Assembly: GCA_019802505.1 (NCBI GenBank)
Contig: JAFMOC010000072.1
Location: 2,583,501 to 2,647,500 of the forward strand
Direction: 5' to 3'
Length of the DNA: 64,000 nucleotides
Origin: Corydoras sp. C115
Lineage: Eukaryota > Chordata > Actinopteri > Siluriformes > Callichthyidae
Numbering within the stretch: the first letter of the stretch is position 1; every line of letters starts with the position of its first letter. The translations under genes and the position numbers were made by a program. A model generated the notes under the pieces. It did no database searches. It had not been told where the DNA came from and saw only the letters and a list, made by a program, of their open reading frames with translations. Below, in pieces: positions 35,890 to 47,366 of the stretch.

Positions 35890-38338
35890 AGTTGTATTTT
35901 CACTCAGTACATAGTGGATTTACAATCTAGCCAGGATGTTACAACAAAGACCATTAAGAATTTTCATGCTTTTCACCAAAACCCCCCCCCCCACCCCTAA
36001 ACCCATTTTTTTTTATACAATGGAGACCATTACATACAGTGTTAACATTGTACAGCTGCTCAAGGAAGAGGAATCCCCTCCCACTAAGCCTAGGTACTCA
36101 AAGACTTTAACAATAAAGGGGTAATTTTCCTAGAGAGGGAGAAATGAAAGGGGGGGGGGGAAAGGAAACATTTCATAAATAAAATAAAGCACCTTGTGTG
36201 CCAGTAATTTCTGCTACATTTTAACGTCATCATTGACTTTGTGACACCGATAGCCATGTAGTTTGGACAATTGTATACTCCTGACTTCGTGGCAGTTTGG
36301 GAACAGTTAGTTCTATGACATCATAAACCTAGTTTTTGCTGACTAATTTATAGTAAATCAAATTGTTTGGGTTTAAACACCATGAATCACCCTTTCGGCC
36401 TTACTCATTGCAGAAGGTGGGTTGCAATTTATATGGTCTTATGTTATAATCTGCTTTTTTCAAATGGATATTGTAATAAAGGCCCAATTTTAAGTCTTGG
36501 GGTATTCGTTTCTAGCATCTTTGTATTTGTTACATTCTAAGATTATCTATTTCATTATGATGGCCATATTTCAAGTGTCACAAGTTGGTGGGGTCTCTCC
36601 CTTCAAGAGGTGCCGCCGAGTCAGTTTAGTGTGACCTATTCAACATCCTTTTTATTTTTTGGAAATTTATGATAGGGCTGGTGTTTATTGCTGGGATTAT
36701 TGTTTTATTTTTAAAGTTCTCTGGCATTCCCATAGTACTTTGACATGATTGAATCGTTGGCTTAAAGGCTGTAGCTGGTAACCATGTTCAATACTGTGTT
36801 TGGGGGTTTCACTTTGTCCACTTGTTCATTTCCTGGAATACATACCCATGTGACTGGGGATTCAGCATATTTTAAATGTTATACTTCAGGTCCACAAGGT
36901 AAGAATTTGGCCAGTATATTGCTTATTACTGAATGCATGAGTTGAACATTCTATGGCTTGATTATATGACATAGAATCTGAACACTAAGGTCTGAAATAT
37001 TCTTTTGTTTTCAATATAGTCGAGGGCCAGTAAATCAAACTCAAATTGAAAACTCGGCATGTAAGAAAAAGGCTGGTTTAAGCTTTGATTACATTTCAGA
37101 TCCCTCAAAGATCAATCTACCAACCTCTGCCAGAGGAAAAAAACGAATATATATTAAAAAATAAATAATAATAAATATATTAAAAATAAATAAAAAAATA
37201 AATAAAAAAAAAATTTAAAAATTAAAAAAAAATAAATAAATAAAAAAAATAAATAAATAAAAAAAAATCAACCAAGGTATCAACAGGTGACAATTCTTGA
37301 TTAAGTGGATTAGTGAATTGTTGGTGCCATGTCTTATAGCTATAAAGCAAACCATTTCTCATGTCTGCATTTGCCATATAAAACATTGACTCCTCCTTAC
37401 TGAATAATTAATAAAACTAAAATAATACCATGAATGGAAGCAAAATTAAATGATGCCAGACGTGTGTTGCTTCATCTTATTATTAATAAGCTGTATTAAT
37501 GCAAACATACCCGAAACCTCTTGTCCTTAAAGTCACTTTCTCGAGTTCTTTCTTTATCCACACGAACATCTCGTTCAAAGCCACGTGTTGCCACAATGCG
37601 TCCACTTCCAATACGTCGTGTTCCCCCAAGTCGGAGAGACTCGTTCTCCTTGTTCTCCAGTGGGCTTATCGGCCGACGAGTCAAGGCAGGGGGCGCTACT
37701 TGACAACCACTGCCAAAACTGCGGCGCTGTGGGCTAAGAACTACCTCCAAGTCATCATCTTTAAGTCGCTCACGTGGATCTGAAAGCAAAATCATAAACG
37801 GCCTTAGGTAACGCAAGATCAGAGCAACGGTCAGAAATAAGTCAACCAAAAGCATGTGCTAGAACCCTTTGAAAAGTTTTAACATTGGTGTCAGATTACC
37901 AGCAATTCTGCGCTTTAGGGAAGGTCGGTCATCTGACTCGCACTCTGAGGGGTACAGCGATGCATGCCATTTCTCAGGATCCCACACCCCATCACTGTTG
38001 GAATAATAAGATAGGTTACTACGTAAAGATGTGTGACTTGATTCGCACCGCAATTAAAATGAGCTTGACATTACCTGTCATATTTCAGGGAGAGACATTC
38101 TGGCCTCTCATTAGAAATCGGCAACTCTTTGATTTCCAAAAGCTCCTCCTGTGGATCACAAGATTTAAAATAAGTTAATATAAATTATTGCAAATAAGCA
38201 AGAACTTAATTCCTAATAGGCTGATTGCACAACCCTGACCTTGGTGTACCGGTAAGCAGACATCAGAACAGAAGCTCTTAGTGTGGGTGCCATTTTTTTG
38301 CCATTTTCCTGATCTTCTATAAAGCCATCTTTATCCAT
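26303..38338 (-). CDS. eif4enif1: EIF4ENIF1 (4E-T), eIF4E-binding translational repressor and P-body protein
   Basis: 4E-T binds the cap-binding factor eIF4E, represses translation, shuttles eIF4E to the nucleus and helps build P-bodies. Coding exons (minus): 38338-38240, 38148-38075, 37994-37900, 37779-37511, 35631-35433, 35363-35203, 34615-34477, 33685-33575, 33481-33207, 32540-32457, 30691-30514, 30425-30340, 30266-30133, 30034-29962, 28301-28181, 28104-27784, 27651-27493, 26496-26303. They total 2772 nt in one open frame (923 residues plus stop; human about 985). The eIF4E-binding motif YTKEELL is at residues 31-37, split by intron 1. Other landmarks: SDGVWDPEKWHASLYP (about 58-73), EEEPEWFSGGPTSQSETIEL (exon 5), FDFNEFFNL (exon 6), TPFMAEHLEE (exon 9), and C terminus GLAKWFGSDVLQQPLPSMP ending ISVDELEYHQ. 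The start at 38338 precedes a family-like N terminus. Exon 5 appears to use a GC donor. The human segment after the exon 7 equivalent (about 25 residues) is absent, by exon loss or alternative splicing. Confidence 0.96.
26738..27045 (-). mobile_element. SINE-A in eif4enif1 intron 17
   Basis: Diverged minus copy, direct repeats GTAAAATAA; sense relative to the gene. Confidence 0.85.
28302..29961. other. eif4enif1 intron 14, nothing recognised
   Basis: AT-rich with a G run at 29004-29017 and T-rich block 29169-29211. Confidence 0.5.
30815..31100 (-). mobile_element. SINE-A in eif4enif1 intron 10, old
   Basis: Strongly diverged minus copy lacking part of the middle; next to an (ATA)n run. Confidence 0.8.
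31986..32284 (+). mobile_element. SINE-A in eif4enif1 intron 10
   Basis: Plus copy with deletions in the A-box segment and in the GTGTGAGTGAGTGTGTG stretch. Confidence 0.9.
33779..34130 (+). mobile_element. SINE-A in eif4enif1 intron 7
   Basis: Full plus copy with direct repeats AAATCTAGTAAC. Confidence 0.92.
35433..35631 (-). CDS. eif4enif1: eif4enif1 coding exon 5 with probable GC-AG donor
   Basis: The exon encodes a basic and acidic stretch with SERRRNDSYPEEEPEWFSGG and a KRKPKRSRKR-type basic run that could act in nuclear import. The frame requires one leftover G at the exon end: AAAGAAG then GCATGT. Joined to the next exon (35363, TTGAGTGT) this gives KEVECNG, close to the mammalian KEGIVECNG. 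A GT donor two bases further on (GGCAT/GTGAAG) would put a stop codon in the next exon. The downstream sum of exon lengths also works only with the GC donor. Confidence 0.75.
35849..35887. repeat. Poly-A tract
   Basis: About 39 A in eif4enif1 intron 4. Confidence 0.9.
37137..37268. repeat. A/T low-complexity block
   Basis: AATAAATAAA-type low complexity in eif4enif1 intron 4. Confidence 0.9.
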
Positions 38339-38387
38339 GGCTGATAAAGGAGGCCAAATGCCTGTCTGTTTTAGACACTCCAGGGAC
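38240..38387 (-). CDS. eif4enif1: eif4enif1 first coding exon (includes about 49 nt of 5' UTR)
   Basis: A splice acceptor (TTTATTTACAG) ends at 38388, so the ATG at 38338 is in an internal exon and at least one non-coding exon lies upstream. The coding part gives 33 residues ending SAYRYTK; the Y-T-K begins the eIF4E-binding motif finished by exon 2. The donor is AAG/GTCAGG at 38239-38238. Confidence 0.85.
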
Positions 38388-38599
38388 CTGTAAATAAAAA
38401 AAATAAAAAAAAAAAATTTGGTAAAACAATTTAACTGGGCTATGTGTTTTTAAAGTGGCTAAAAATAAAAACATTTCAATAAACAATCAAGTTTACACTA
38501 GTTCATGTGCTCAAAATATTTAATTTCCAGAAATATAGCTTAAAAACTGGCTGTGAAAGAACAGTATAAAACCTTAAAACAAAGATTATAAAGCAGCTT

Positions 38600-38930
38600 G
38601 GGCGGCACGGTGGCTTAGTGGTTAGCACGTTTGCCTCTCAGCGCTAGGGATTCCCGGTTCGAATCTCCAGCTGGGTGGAGTTTCCATGTTCTCCCCGTGT
38701 CGGCATGGGTTTCCTCCGGGTTCTCCGGTTTCCTCCCACAGTCCAAAAAAATGGATCAAGTCAATTGAGTTCTCCAAATTGCCCCATATAGAGTGTGTTT
38801 GAGCCCAGCGATAGATTGGCACCCTGTCCTGGGTCTATCTGCCCAGCGCCCAAGACGTTCTCCCCTGGATGGGCATGGGGAACCCCACCGCGACCCTAAT
38901 AGAGAATAAAGTGGAAGATAATGAATGAAT
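38600..38930 (+). mobile_element. SINE-A in the 6.4-kb first intron of eif4enif1 (upstream of the ATG exon)
   Basis: Plus copy with direct repeats AAAGCAGCTT. Confidence 0.9.
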
Positions 38931-40499
38931 AAAGCAGCTTCAGCAATCTTCACCAACAGATCTTGTACTTAATGTGTAATGGTAATATTTGGTTGCTTCA
39001 AAGACCCAAAAAATAATTAATATATTAAAAATAACCACTAATACATGCAAATTATGTAGTTCAGATAACGGATAACACTTTCCTGTTACACACACCTATT
39101 ACAACTGAGCAATTTAACTCATTACAGAGCTTAACATTTGAACAGCTTCAATTGCCATTTCAATCAGAACAATTTGTATTGATAATGCACCTTTTGGCAA
39201 TGCCTTTGCAATGTGAGAGGAACACCATACAGGAAAAGGTAGGACATGCAGAGTCCACACAGCAAAGACATTTGATCAGCCAAAAATCCAGCACCTCTTT
39301 GCTAAGTGCTGATCTTTGCTTTAAAGTAATAAATGGGACACTACAAATAATACAGAACTTGAACACAAACCACCAAACTTGTCATTTACTGAGAAATATA
39401 ATACAACATTAAATTTGTGTGGGGAAAGAATCTGCAACTTGTACTCAAGCAATCGCAACATATTACCGTTAGAATGGCAATAATGAACATGAATAGTTGC
39501 TAAATATTCACACAAGAATACTCTAATTTGGCATTGTTCCAAACAAACTACATCTAGAATGTAACGTGACAGAATTTTGTTCAATGCATAAAGGTTAAAG
39601 ACTTTTTTTTTGCACTAAACCATTATAAATGGCACCATCCCTTGAGAAAATATCAAATAAAATTAATAAATAAGTGGCGTTCTTTAGAGAAATAGATATT
39701 TCTTAGCAAAGTCGAGATCTTGCATTAAATGATGTCCATTCTTAGACAAAGGATTTGCTTAACACATCCAAAGCTGCCTTATTTGCAAACTTTGGATGCC
39801 GCATGACCGCTTTATTTAAAATGAATATTTCTAAACACACTGCTGAAATCTATTCTAGATTTTTGATTCCACCTCACGTCTCATGTTTGGTCAACACCTG
39901 CCCCGGCTTGACACAAGACCAAGCATGGTTGTGTGCATTCACTATGGACCTCAGTCTAGCGCCACCTCCTGACTGGTTACATCATGTGAACAGTCTGCAG
40001 ACGGTCTGAGTAGCACATTTAGCTCCTGCAATTTCAACTTTCTTTTAGAGCTCTGCAGCTTCAACAATGTTTATTATGAGAACTTGTCTGGCAATGACAC
40101 GACTACCCTAACACGCAAACAATTGCTGTTCAGCATGTCTCTCATGGTAGACCTATGAGCACGGATAATGTAATATAGGCCATTAGTTTTAGTTACCATG
40201 GGTTTCATGGTTAATTCACAGACCATTACACATCCTGCTCATGTGGTCTTTGTAAGTCAAGCAGTCCTGAGAAGGATATTAACAATTCTGTATGTCCCGT
40301 TGCACAGTAGACGGTGGAGTCTAAAGTCTAAGGTTGTTTTGTAACCTTTTACAGCATGAGCATTAGCAACTTTCCATCTGCAGAAAACTTACTTGTTCAT
40401 TCCATGATAAACTTTCACAAACCCATGTTGTGATGCCCATTTTTGACAAATGCCATCTACTCACCCGACCCATTTTTCAGAAGATGGAACACCGAACCG

Positions 40500-40815
40500 A
40501 GTGGCACGGTGGCTTAGTAGTTAGCACGTTCGCCTCTCGGAGCTAGGGATTCCAGGTTCGAATCCCAATCTGGGTAGAGTTCCACTGTTCTCCCCGTGTC
40601 TGCGTGGGGGTTCTCCGGTTGCCTCCCACAGTCCAAAAACATGAATCAAGGTCAACTGAATTCTACAAATTACCACACGTGTTTGTGTGCATGTCTGTGA
40701 GCCCATTAGATAGGCACCCTGCACTGTGTGCATCTTCCATTTGCCAGACGACGTTCTCCCCTGGATGGGCATGGGGAACACCCCCCACGACCCTAATAAA
40801 GGATAAAGTGGAAAC
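40500..40815 (+). mobile_element. SINE-A, diverged, first intron of eif4enif1
   Basis: Plus copy; many substitutions and a lost (GAAT)n tail suggest an old insertion. Confidence 0.85.
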
Positions 40816-41149
40816 ATCTTCCTTAAAATAAGTGCACAATTCTAATACATCTCATTTGATTGAATTCCTTAACAAATTAATATTTCATTTTATAGGCAGT
40901 TAAAGGTCAATAAAACCTCCAGGTTTCCAAGCAAAATTTATAAAACTTCAACATGGAAAGGGGGGGAGGGGGTTTGATAAAGCTAAATATATACTTTTTA
41001 ATTTCAAAACAATTGTACAAGTCTGTGTTACGCACCAATCATTTTGACTTTGATCATGCAAACTACCAACTCCATTACCAACAGAACAAAGCCTGACCTT
41101 AAAAGGTATACAAGCAAAATAGTGAATTTGAAAGCGATCTATTTTGCCT

Positions 41150-41330
41150 ACTACGCTTACACACAGCATTTATCCTCCACATTTAACCCACACATGCAGT
41201 GAAACACACAGAATGAAGCAAGCACACTGGCCTAGAACAGTGGGCAGCCTTCTACAAGGCACCTGAGGAGTAATTGGGGTAAAGCGCAAGGGCACTTTAG
41301 CCATAGTAATTGTTGGGACAAGGAATCAAA
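41150..41330 (-). repeat. Third repeat family, minus copy
   Basis: Inverted version (TCCTCCACATTTAACCCACA ... GCGCAAGGGCACTTTAGCC). Confidence 0.6.
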
Positions 41331-41844
41331 ATAGGGAACTTTGGGGAAGAAAAACCAAGACTGCCCAAATAAGACTCCATTATATTTTACTTATTAATCA
41401 ACATTTCAAAGAGGAGCCATGTTTGTACAGTAAGGCTAAATACAGCAGACAAATTCCTGTGTGTAAGCATAGAAAGCAAAAATAAAATCAAAATACAACT
41501 TTAAAAGTGGTACATAAAATGGATTCATTAAGAACCATTAAGTTCATTAAAGAAACCAATTTAAAATTGCACTCCTGTAGAACTAACACAAACATACTTC
41601 AACATACCAAAGACGGGCAAAATTGCTGCCAATAGATTGTAGACCTTTTTTACATTTATAAACTGCCGCTAAACCCTTTTCACATTTATAACCACGGCCA
41701 TATTTTGCACCTTGCGGCTCACGACTAGGGGGCAAGCTGCATTGTTACCTCCCATTCACTTTATGTTTACTGTTCTGTATATTGTCTCATATTACTGTAA
41801 TTCTAGCTTTTCACACCGGCACTTAATGCTAAAATTTATTAATT

Positions 41845-41939
41845 TATAGAGCGCTTTTTACAATAGTACATTGTCAAAAAGCAGCTTTACAGTGTAGTAA
41901 GTCTTTAAACACCCCAAACTACAAGCAGAGGAGACCGTG

Positions 41940-41976
<37 letters not shown>

Positions 41977-42010
41977 AAGAAACCTTGGGAGGACCAAAGC
42001 TCAGTGAGGG
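41845..42010 (+). repeat. Dispersed fish repeat with poly-A inside
   Basis: ATTTATAGAGCGCTTTTTAC ... AAAGCAGCTTTACA ... GGAAGAAACCTTGGGAGGAC resembles a widespread teleost repeat; a 34-A run lies at 41941-41974. Confidence 0.55.
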
Positions 42011-42261
42011 ACTGATCCTCCTTGAGCAGCATCAACAGCTTAGGACAACAAAGTAAAGCTTGCGTGGGGATCAGGCATCCATATTTAACAATTGGAAAAC
42101 TACACAAGTCCATTAAGGGAATCTTAGTCCAATGGAAATCCAGGTTCCAGACTCATGTAGTTGTTCTGTGTAGCACCTTGTTCCTGGAGAACACTGTTTC
42201 GTTCCACTGTATACTGTACAACACTATTGTTGAAATGACAAAATACCTTTACAATTAAATT

Positions 42262-42462
42262 GTAGCTAAGTGGTTCGGGTGTTGGGCTATCAATCAGAAG
42301 GTTGGGGGTTCAAATCCCAGGTCCACTGAAGTTACCAATGTGGGTCCTTGAGCAAGACCCTTAACCCCCCCATTGCTCCAGGGATGTTGTGATAAACCCT
42401 GTGCTCACCTTGTAAGTCGCTTTGGATAAAAGCGTCCAATAAATGACCAAACTTAAATTTAA
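42262..42462 (+). mobile_element. SINE-B next to the 240-bp array
   Basis: Full copy ending directly at the first unit of the array (42461). Confidence 0.85.
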
Positions 42463-44036
42463 TAAAACGCTGACCGCATTACTTAGCATTACTTTTTCCA
42501 TGGGTGATTTATTTTTTAATATTTGACAAAATTAACTAAATATCAGTTATGAAACGTTACCTAATCGAACTTGCGCTCACAGTTTCTCTGCTCTTTAATT
42601 GCTTCCCGTTAATTATCGTCACATAATTAGCATTAACTTTTCATGGGTGATTTTTTAATATTTGACTAAATTAACTAAATATCAGTTACGAAACGTTACC
42701 TAGTCGAACTTGTGCTCACAGTTTCTCTGCTCTTTAATTGCGTCCCGTTAATTATGGGCTGTTTAAGCGATTGTTAATTAATGTCATTGTGCATTATAAC
42801 ATTATATAACATTGTGCATTATAACAAATACAACAAATTATAATAAAACGCTGACCGCATCAACATTATCGGCATATAATTAGCATTAACTTTTTCATGG
42901 GTGATTCATTTTTTTTATTTTTGACTAAATTAACTAAATATCAGTTATGAAACGTTACCTAGTCGAACTTGTGCTCACAGTTTCTCTGCTCTTTAATTGC
43001 GTCCCGTTAATTATGGGGTGCTTAAGCGGTTGTTAATTAATGTCATTGTGCATTATAACATAACATTGTGCATTATAACAAATTATAATATAACAAATTA
43101 TAATAAAACGCTGACCGCATCAACATTATCGGCACATAATTAGCATTAACGTTTCATGCGTGATTCATTTTTTAATATTTGACTAAATTAACTAAATATC
43201 AGTTATGAAACGTTACCTAGTCGAACTTGAGCTCACAGTTTCTCTGCTCTTTAATTGCGTCCCGTTAATTATCGGCTGTTTAAGCGGTTGTTAATTAATG
43301 TCATTGTGCATTATAACAAATGATAATAAAACGCTGACCGCATCAACATTACCGGCACATAATTAGCATTACTTTTTCATGGGTGATTCATTTTTTTAAT
43401 TTTTGACTAAATTAACTAAATATCAGTTATGAAACGTTATCTAGTCGAACTTGCGCTCACAGTTTCTCTGCTCTTTAATTGCGTCCCGTTAATTATGGGC
43501 TGTTTAAGCGGTTGTTAATTAATGTCATTGTGCATTATAACATATACAAATATAACAAATTATAATAAAACGCTGACCGCATCAACATTACCGGCACATA
43601 ATTAGCATTACTTTTTCATGGGTGATTTATTTTTTAATATTTGACTAAATTAACTAAATGTTACCTAGTCGAACTTGCGCTCACAGTTTCTCTGCTCTTT
43701 AATTGCGTCCCGTTAATTATGGGGTGTTTAAGCGGTTGTTAATTAATGTCATTGTGCATTATAACATTATATAACATTGTGCATTATAACATTGTGCAGT
43801 ATAACAAATACAAATATAACAAATTATAATAAAACGCTGACCGCATCAACATTATCGGCATATAATTAGCATTAACTTTTCATGGGTGATTGATTTTTTA
43901 ATTTTTGACTAAATTAACTAAATATCAGTTACGGAACGTTACCTAGTCGAACTTGCGCTCACAGTTTCTCTGCTCTTTAATTGCGTCCCGTTAATTATCG
44001 GCTGTTTAAACGGTTGTTAATTAATGCGATAGTCAT
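42461..44036. repeat. Tandem array, about seven 223-264-bp units
   Basis: Units begin near AATAAAACGCTGACCGCAT at 42461, 42842, 43102, 43325, 43564 and 43828, with a partial unit at about 42603. Each has TAATTAGCATT, GTTACCTAGTCGAACTTG, TTTCTCTGCTCTTTAATTGC, CGTTAATTA and TTGTTAATTAATGTCATTG. Length differences come from variable CATTGTGCATTATAAC copies. CpGs are well kept. The array is in eif4enif1 intron 1 and touches the CpG-rich promoter. Confidence 0.92.
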
Positions 44037-44164
44037 TGTGCGCTCGTGTTTACCAAACCAGGTGCGCGCGCGTAGCGGCTAGTTAGCAGCCGGTGCTAAA
44101 CCGACAACGCCGACAACAAAAAAAAAAAGCGCTTGCTGGCGTTTTAACCGCTTTTTTTAAACGT

Positions 44165-44238
44165 TGGAGGGGCATTAAAAGTACGGAGGGCATTAAAAGT
44201 ACGGAGGGCATTAAAAGTACGGAGGGCATTAAACGAAC
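44165..44238. repeat. 18-bp minisatellite, four copies
   Basis: Unit GGAGGGCATTAAAAGTAC, four copies, the first and last slightly variant, just inside the CpG-rich eif4enif1 promoter region. Confidence 0.9.
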
Positions 44239-44770
44239 CCAATAAACCCGTCCACACGCTGAAGAGGCGTTCGGTTGTTTATTGATCCCCGCGACCCATT
44301 AAAGCTGCCCAACCTGAAGACGAAAACACGCGCGGCCACCAACTTCACCTCCCACCCGACTAACTAACTAACTTAAACTAAAACTAACCACCACTAATTT
44401 AACTAATTCCCTTTGATGTCCACCCCGAGCACACGTGTGCACAGCGTTTAAAAGACGAAGCTTTAACTCCGATACAAACCGAGCGACAGTCTGCGGAGCG
44501 CTTATATAAAGCGGGGTTTGCAGGGAAACATAACATATAATCGATCGCACGATTTTATTTATTAAATGAAGCGGGTTTTCTTTTTTAGTTTGGTTTTTTT
44601 TAATCGACGGAAAAACGCCTCAGAACGCCGCCGCCGGCTAATGAACTAGCTGCGGGACGGAGTCTCAGCTCGCCGTCGGCTCGAACGGGTTCCGGGGGGA
44701 AATGCATCGCTCTGCCCGCAGAGAGGAGACCGCAGACGGAGCAGACGGAGCAGACGGAGCTGTACTGTAC

Positions 44771-44900
44771 CTCGTTCTGTTGTCTTCATAAAGCGCTCCG
44801 TCTCTCTGTCTCTCTGTCTCTGTAGTCTCTGCAGCTCAGCTCTGAATTTCCTCTGATCACCACAGGTCCGGTATGAAGGCCCAATCCACGGTTATATAGT
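44771..44900 (-). other. eif4enif1: Candidate non-coding first exon of eif4enif1
   Basis: On the minus strand this purine-rich segment (GACAGAGAGACAGAG runs) ends in AACGAG/GTACAG, a usable splice donor at 44770-44769, inside a CpG-rich stretch. It would splice to the acceptor at 38388 over a 6.4-kb intron. No conserved protein sequence supports it; the upper limit 44900 is a guess. Confidence 0.4.
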
Positions 44901-45277
44901 CTCCGCCGCTGCCGCCCTCATCTCCACTCTAACCGCACCGGCTTCATTAAATTCCCGCTGATTCGCAATCGCACATATGATGCCGATTTAAAACACACCA
45001 GCAGTATTCGCGTTGTACAAAGTCGATGAATGGATTTAAGGGATAGAATATTCCGTCAGGCATTATGAACTGCCGTCTCATCGGGACGAGGCCGCCTTTT
45101 TAGAAAGTAAACGACTCGCGTACTTTGTAGCACGTCGGCGTCACGCACTGGCTTTCATACTCTACATACTACATAGTACAGAAGTATGCAGAACCTGACG
45201 AGGCTGTGCTGTGTAAATAACATGAAGATGGTCTACAAACTGAAAAAAAAAAAAAAATAATAATAATAATAGTAAAT

Positions 45278-45281
<4 letters not shown>

Positions 45282-45346
<65 letters not shown>
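45282..45346. repeat. (AT)n microsatellite at a SINE-A tail
   Basis: About 32 AT units directly next to the ATTCATTCATT tail of a minus SINE-A copy. Confidence 0.95.
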
Positions 45347-45349
<3 letters not shown>

Positions 45350-45686
45350 TTCATTCATTATCTTCCGCTTTATTTACATTTACATTTGGTCATTTATTGG
45401 ACGCTTTTATCCAAAGCGACTTACAAGGTGAGCACAGGGTTCATCACAACATCCCTGGAGCAATGAGGGTTAAGGGTCTTGCTCAAGGACCCACACTGGT
45501 AACTTCAGTGGACCTGGGATTTGAACCCACAACCTTCAGATTGATAGCCCAACACCCTACCCACTGAGCTACCACACCCTTTATTCTCTATTAGGGTCGC
45601 GGTGGGGTTCCCCATGCCCATCCAGGGGAGAACGTCTCGGGCGCTGGACAGATAGACCCAGGACAGGGCGCCAATCCATCGCTGGG
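45343..45686 (-). mobile_element. SINE-A interrupted by SINE-B
   Basis: Minus SINE-A tail (45343-45361), then SINE-B (45362-45580), then SINE-A body to 45686, where it degrades into AT-rich DNA. CTTTAT occurs on both sides of SINE-B. Confidence 0.85.
45362..45580 (-). mobile_element. SINE-B inserted into SINE-A
   Basis: Full minus copy; both sides show CTTTAT from the interrupted SINE-A. Confidence 0.88.
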
Positions 45687-45760
45687 CATATATATACATC
45701 ATCATATAATATACAGACACACTCTACTACATATATATAATTTATTATATATATATGCTC

Positions 45761-46058
45761 TATTAGGGTCGCGGTGGGTTCCCCATGCCCATCCAGGGAG
45801 AACGTCTCGGGCGCTGGGCAATACACCCAGGACAGGGCGCCAATCCATCGCTGGGCACACACTCACTCACACAGACACACTCCAATTTTTGAGAATTCAA
45901 TTGCCTTGATCCATGTTTTTGGATTGTGGGAGGAAACCGGAGGACCCGGAGGAAACCCACGCGGACACGGGGAGAACATGGAAACTCCACCCAGATGGGG
46001 ATTCGAACCGGGAATCCCTAGTGCTGAGAGGCAAAGGCTAAAAGGCACCGTGCCGCCC
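45761..46058 (-). mobile_element. SINE-A
   Basis: Minus copy starting in CTCTATTAGGGTCGCGG after an AT run. Confidence 0.88.
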
Positions 46059-46093
46059 CAATATTTTTATCTAACCAGTAAATGGGAAACCCA

Positions 46094-46420
46094 CCGTTTA
46101 GCACGTTCGCCTCTCAGGGCTAGGGATTCCCGGTTCGAATCCCATTCTGGATGGACTTTCCATGTTTTCCCCGTGTCAGCGTGGGTTTCCTCCGGGTTCT
46201 CCGGTTTCCTCCCACAGTCCAAAAACTTGGATTGAAGGTAAAATGAATGCTTTAAATTGCCCCATATAGAGTGTGTCTGTGTATGTGTCTGTGTGAGTGG
46301 GAGTGCCCAGCAATAGATTGGCGCCCTGGCCGAGATGTATCTCCTAAACGTTCTCCCCAGGATGGGCATCGGGTAACCCTTGCGACCCTAATAGAGGATT
46401 AAGATTAATGAATGAATGAT
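46094..46420 (+). mobile_element. SINE-A
   Basis: Plus copy, diverged in its 3' half, (GAAT)n tail. Confidence 0.85.
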
Positions 46421-46451
46421 AATATTAAAGTATAAAATATAGTATATAATA

Positions 46452-46772
46452 TCCATCCATCCATTATCTTCCGCTTTATCCTCTATTAGGGTTGCGGGGT
46501 GTTCCCCATGCCCATCCAGGGGAGAAGGTTTCATATCAAATACTACCAGGACAGTGCACCAAACCATCGCTGGGCACACACTCACTCACACAGACACACA
46601 CATAAACATACTCTATATGGGGCAATTTGGACTGTGGGAGAAAACCGGAGATCCAGAAGGAAACCCACAGGGACACAGGGAGAACATGGAAACTCCACCC
46701 AGATGGGGATTCGAACCAGGAATCCCTAGTGCTAAGAGGAGAACGTGCAAACTTAGCCACCATACCGCCTGT
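46452..46772 (-). mobile_element. SINE-A
   Basis: Minus copy with ATCCATCC tail and a missing segment before GGACTGTGGGAG. Confidence 0.85.
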
Positions 46773-46991
46773 ATTATAATGTGCTATATTAAATAATTTA
46801 CCTTATTACCCAAGATTCAAGATACTCAAATCCCTGTTTACCACAAAGCCACCTTGGTATATAATATATAGTATATAATATAAAGTATAGAATACATATT
46901 GTGTATGTATTTTATTATTTTTTTTTGTGATGGCCCGTCAAAATATGTACCTTCTTAGTGACGTATGAACGACGGGATGGCTTTAACAACA

Positions 46992-47357
46992 TTCATTCAT
47001 TCATTCATTCATTATCTTCCGCTTTATCCTCTATTAGGGTCGCGGGGGGGTTCCCCATGCCCATCCAGGGGAGAACGTCTCGGGCGCTGGGCAGATACAC
47101 CCAGGACAGGGCGCCAATCCATCGCTGGGCACACACTCACTCACAGACACACTCTATATGGGGCAATTTGGAGAACTCAATTGACTTGATCCATGTTTTT
47201 GGACTGTGGGAGGAAACCGGAGAACCCGGAGGAAACCCACACGGACACGGGGAGAATATGGAAACTCCACCCAGATGGGGATTTGAACCGGGAATCCAGT
47301 TCCCGCTGAGCGCTGAGAGGAGAACATGCTAAACCATTAAGCCACCGTGCCGCCCCG
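46992..47357 (-). mobile_element. SINE-A upstream of ovca2
   Basis: Full minus copy beginning in ATTCATTCATTC. Confidence 0.9.
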
Positions 47358-47366
47358 TGTAAAACC

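Larger units (their letters stand above)
44040..45130. promoter_or_regulatory. CpG-rich promoter region of eif4enif1
   Basis: CpG density rises sharply here relative to the AT-rich flanks (blocks such as GCCGCCGCCGGC near 44627 and many CGs from 44660 to 45120). It lies upstream of eif4enif1 and, 3 kb on, ovca2 points the other way. A TATATAAAG-like string at about 44503 could be a TATA box on the plus strand but has no gene tied to it. The boundaries are approximate. Confidence 0.55.

Noticed and set aside
42461..44036. CRISPR-like array
   Set aside because: Units are 220-260 bp with no spacer structure, in a vertebrate genome.
44503..44511. TATA box for a plus-strand gene
   Set aside because: No transcript or coding sequence follows before the SINE cluster; kept only as a remark in the promoter entry.
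45162..45354. Open frames with Tyr-Ile repeats
   Set aside because: Translation of an AT microsatellite next to a SINE tail.
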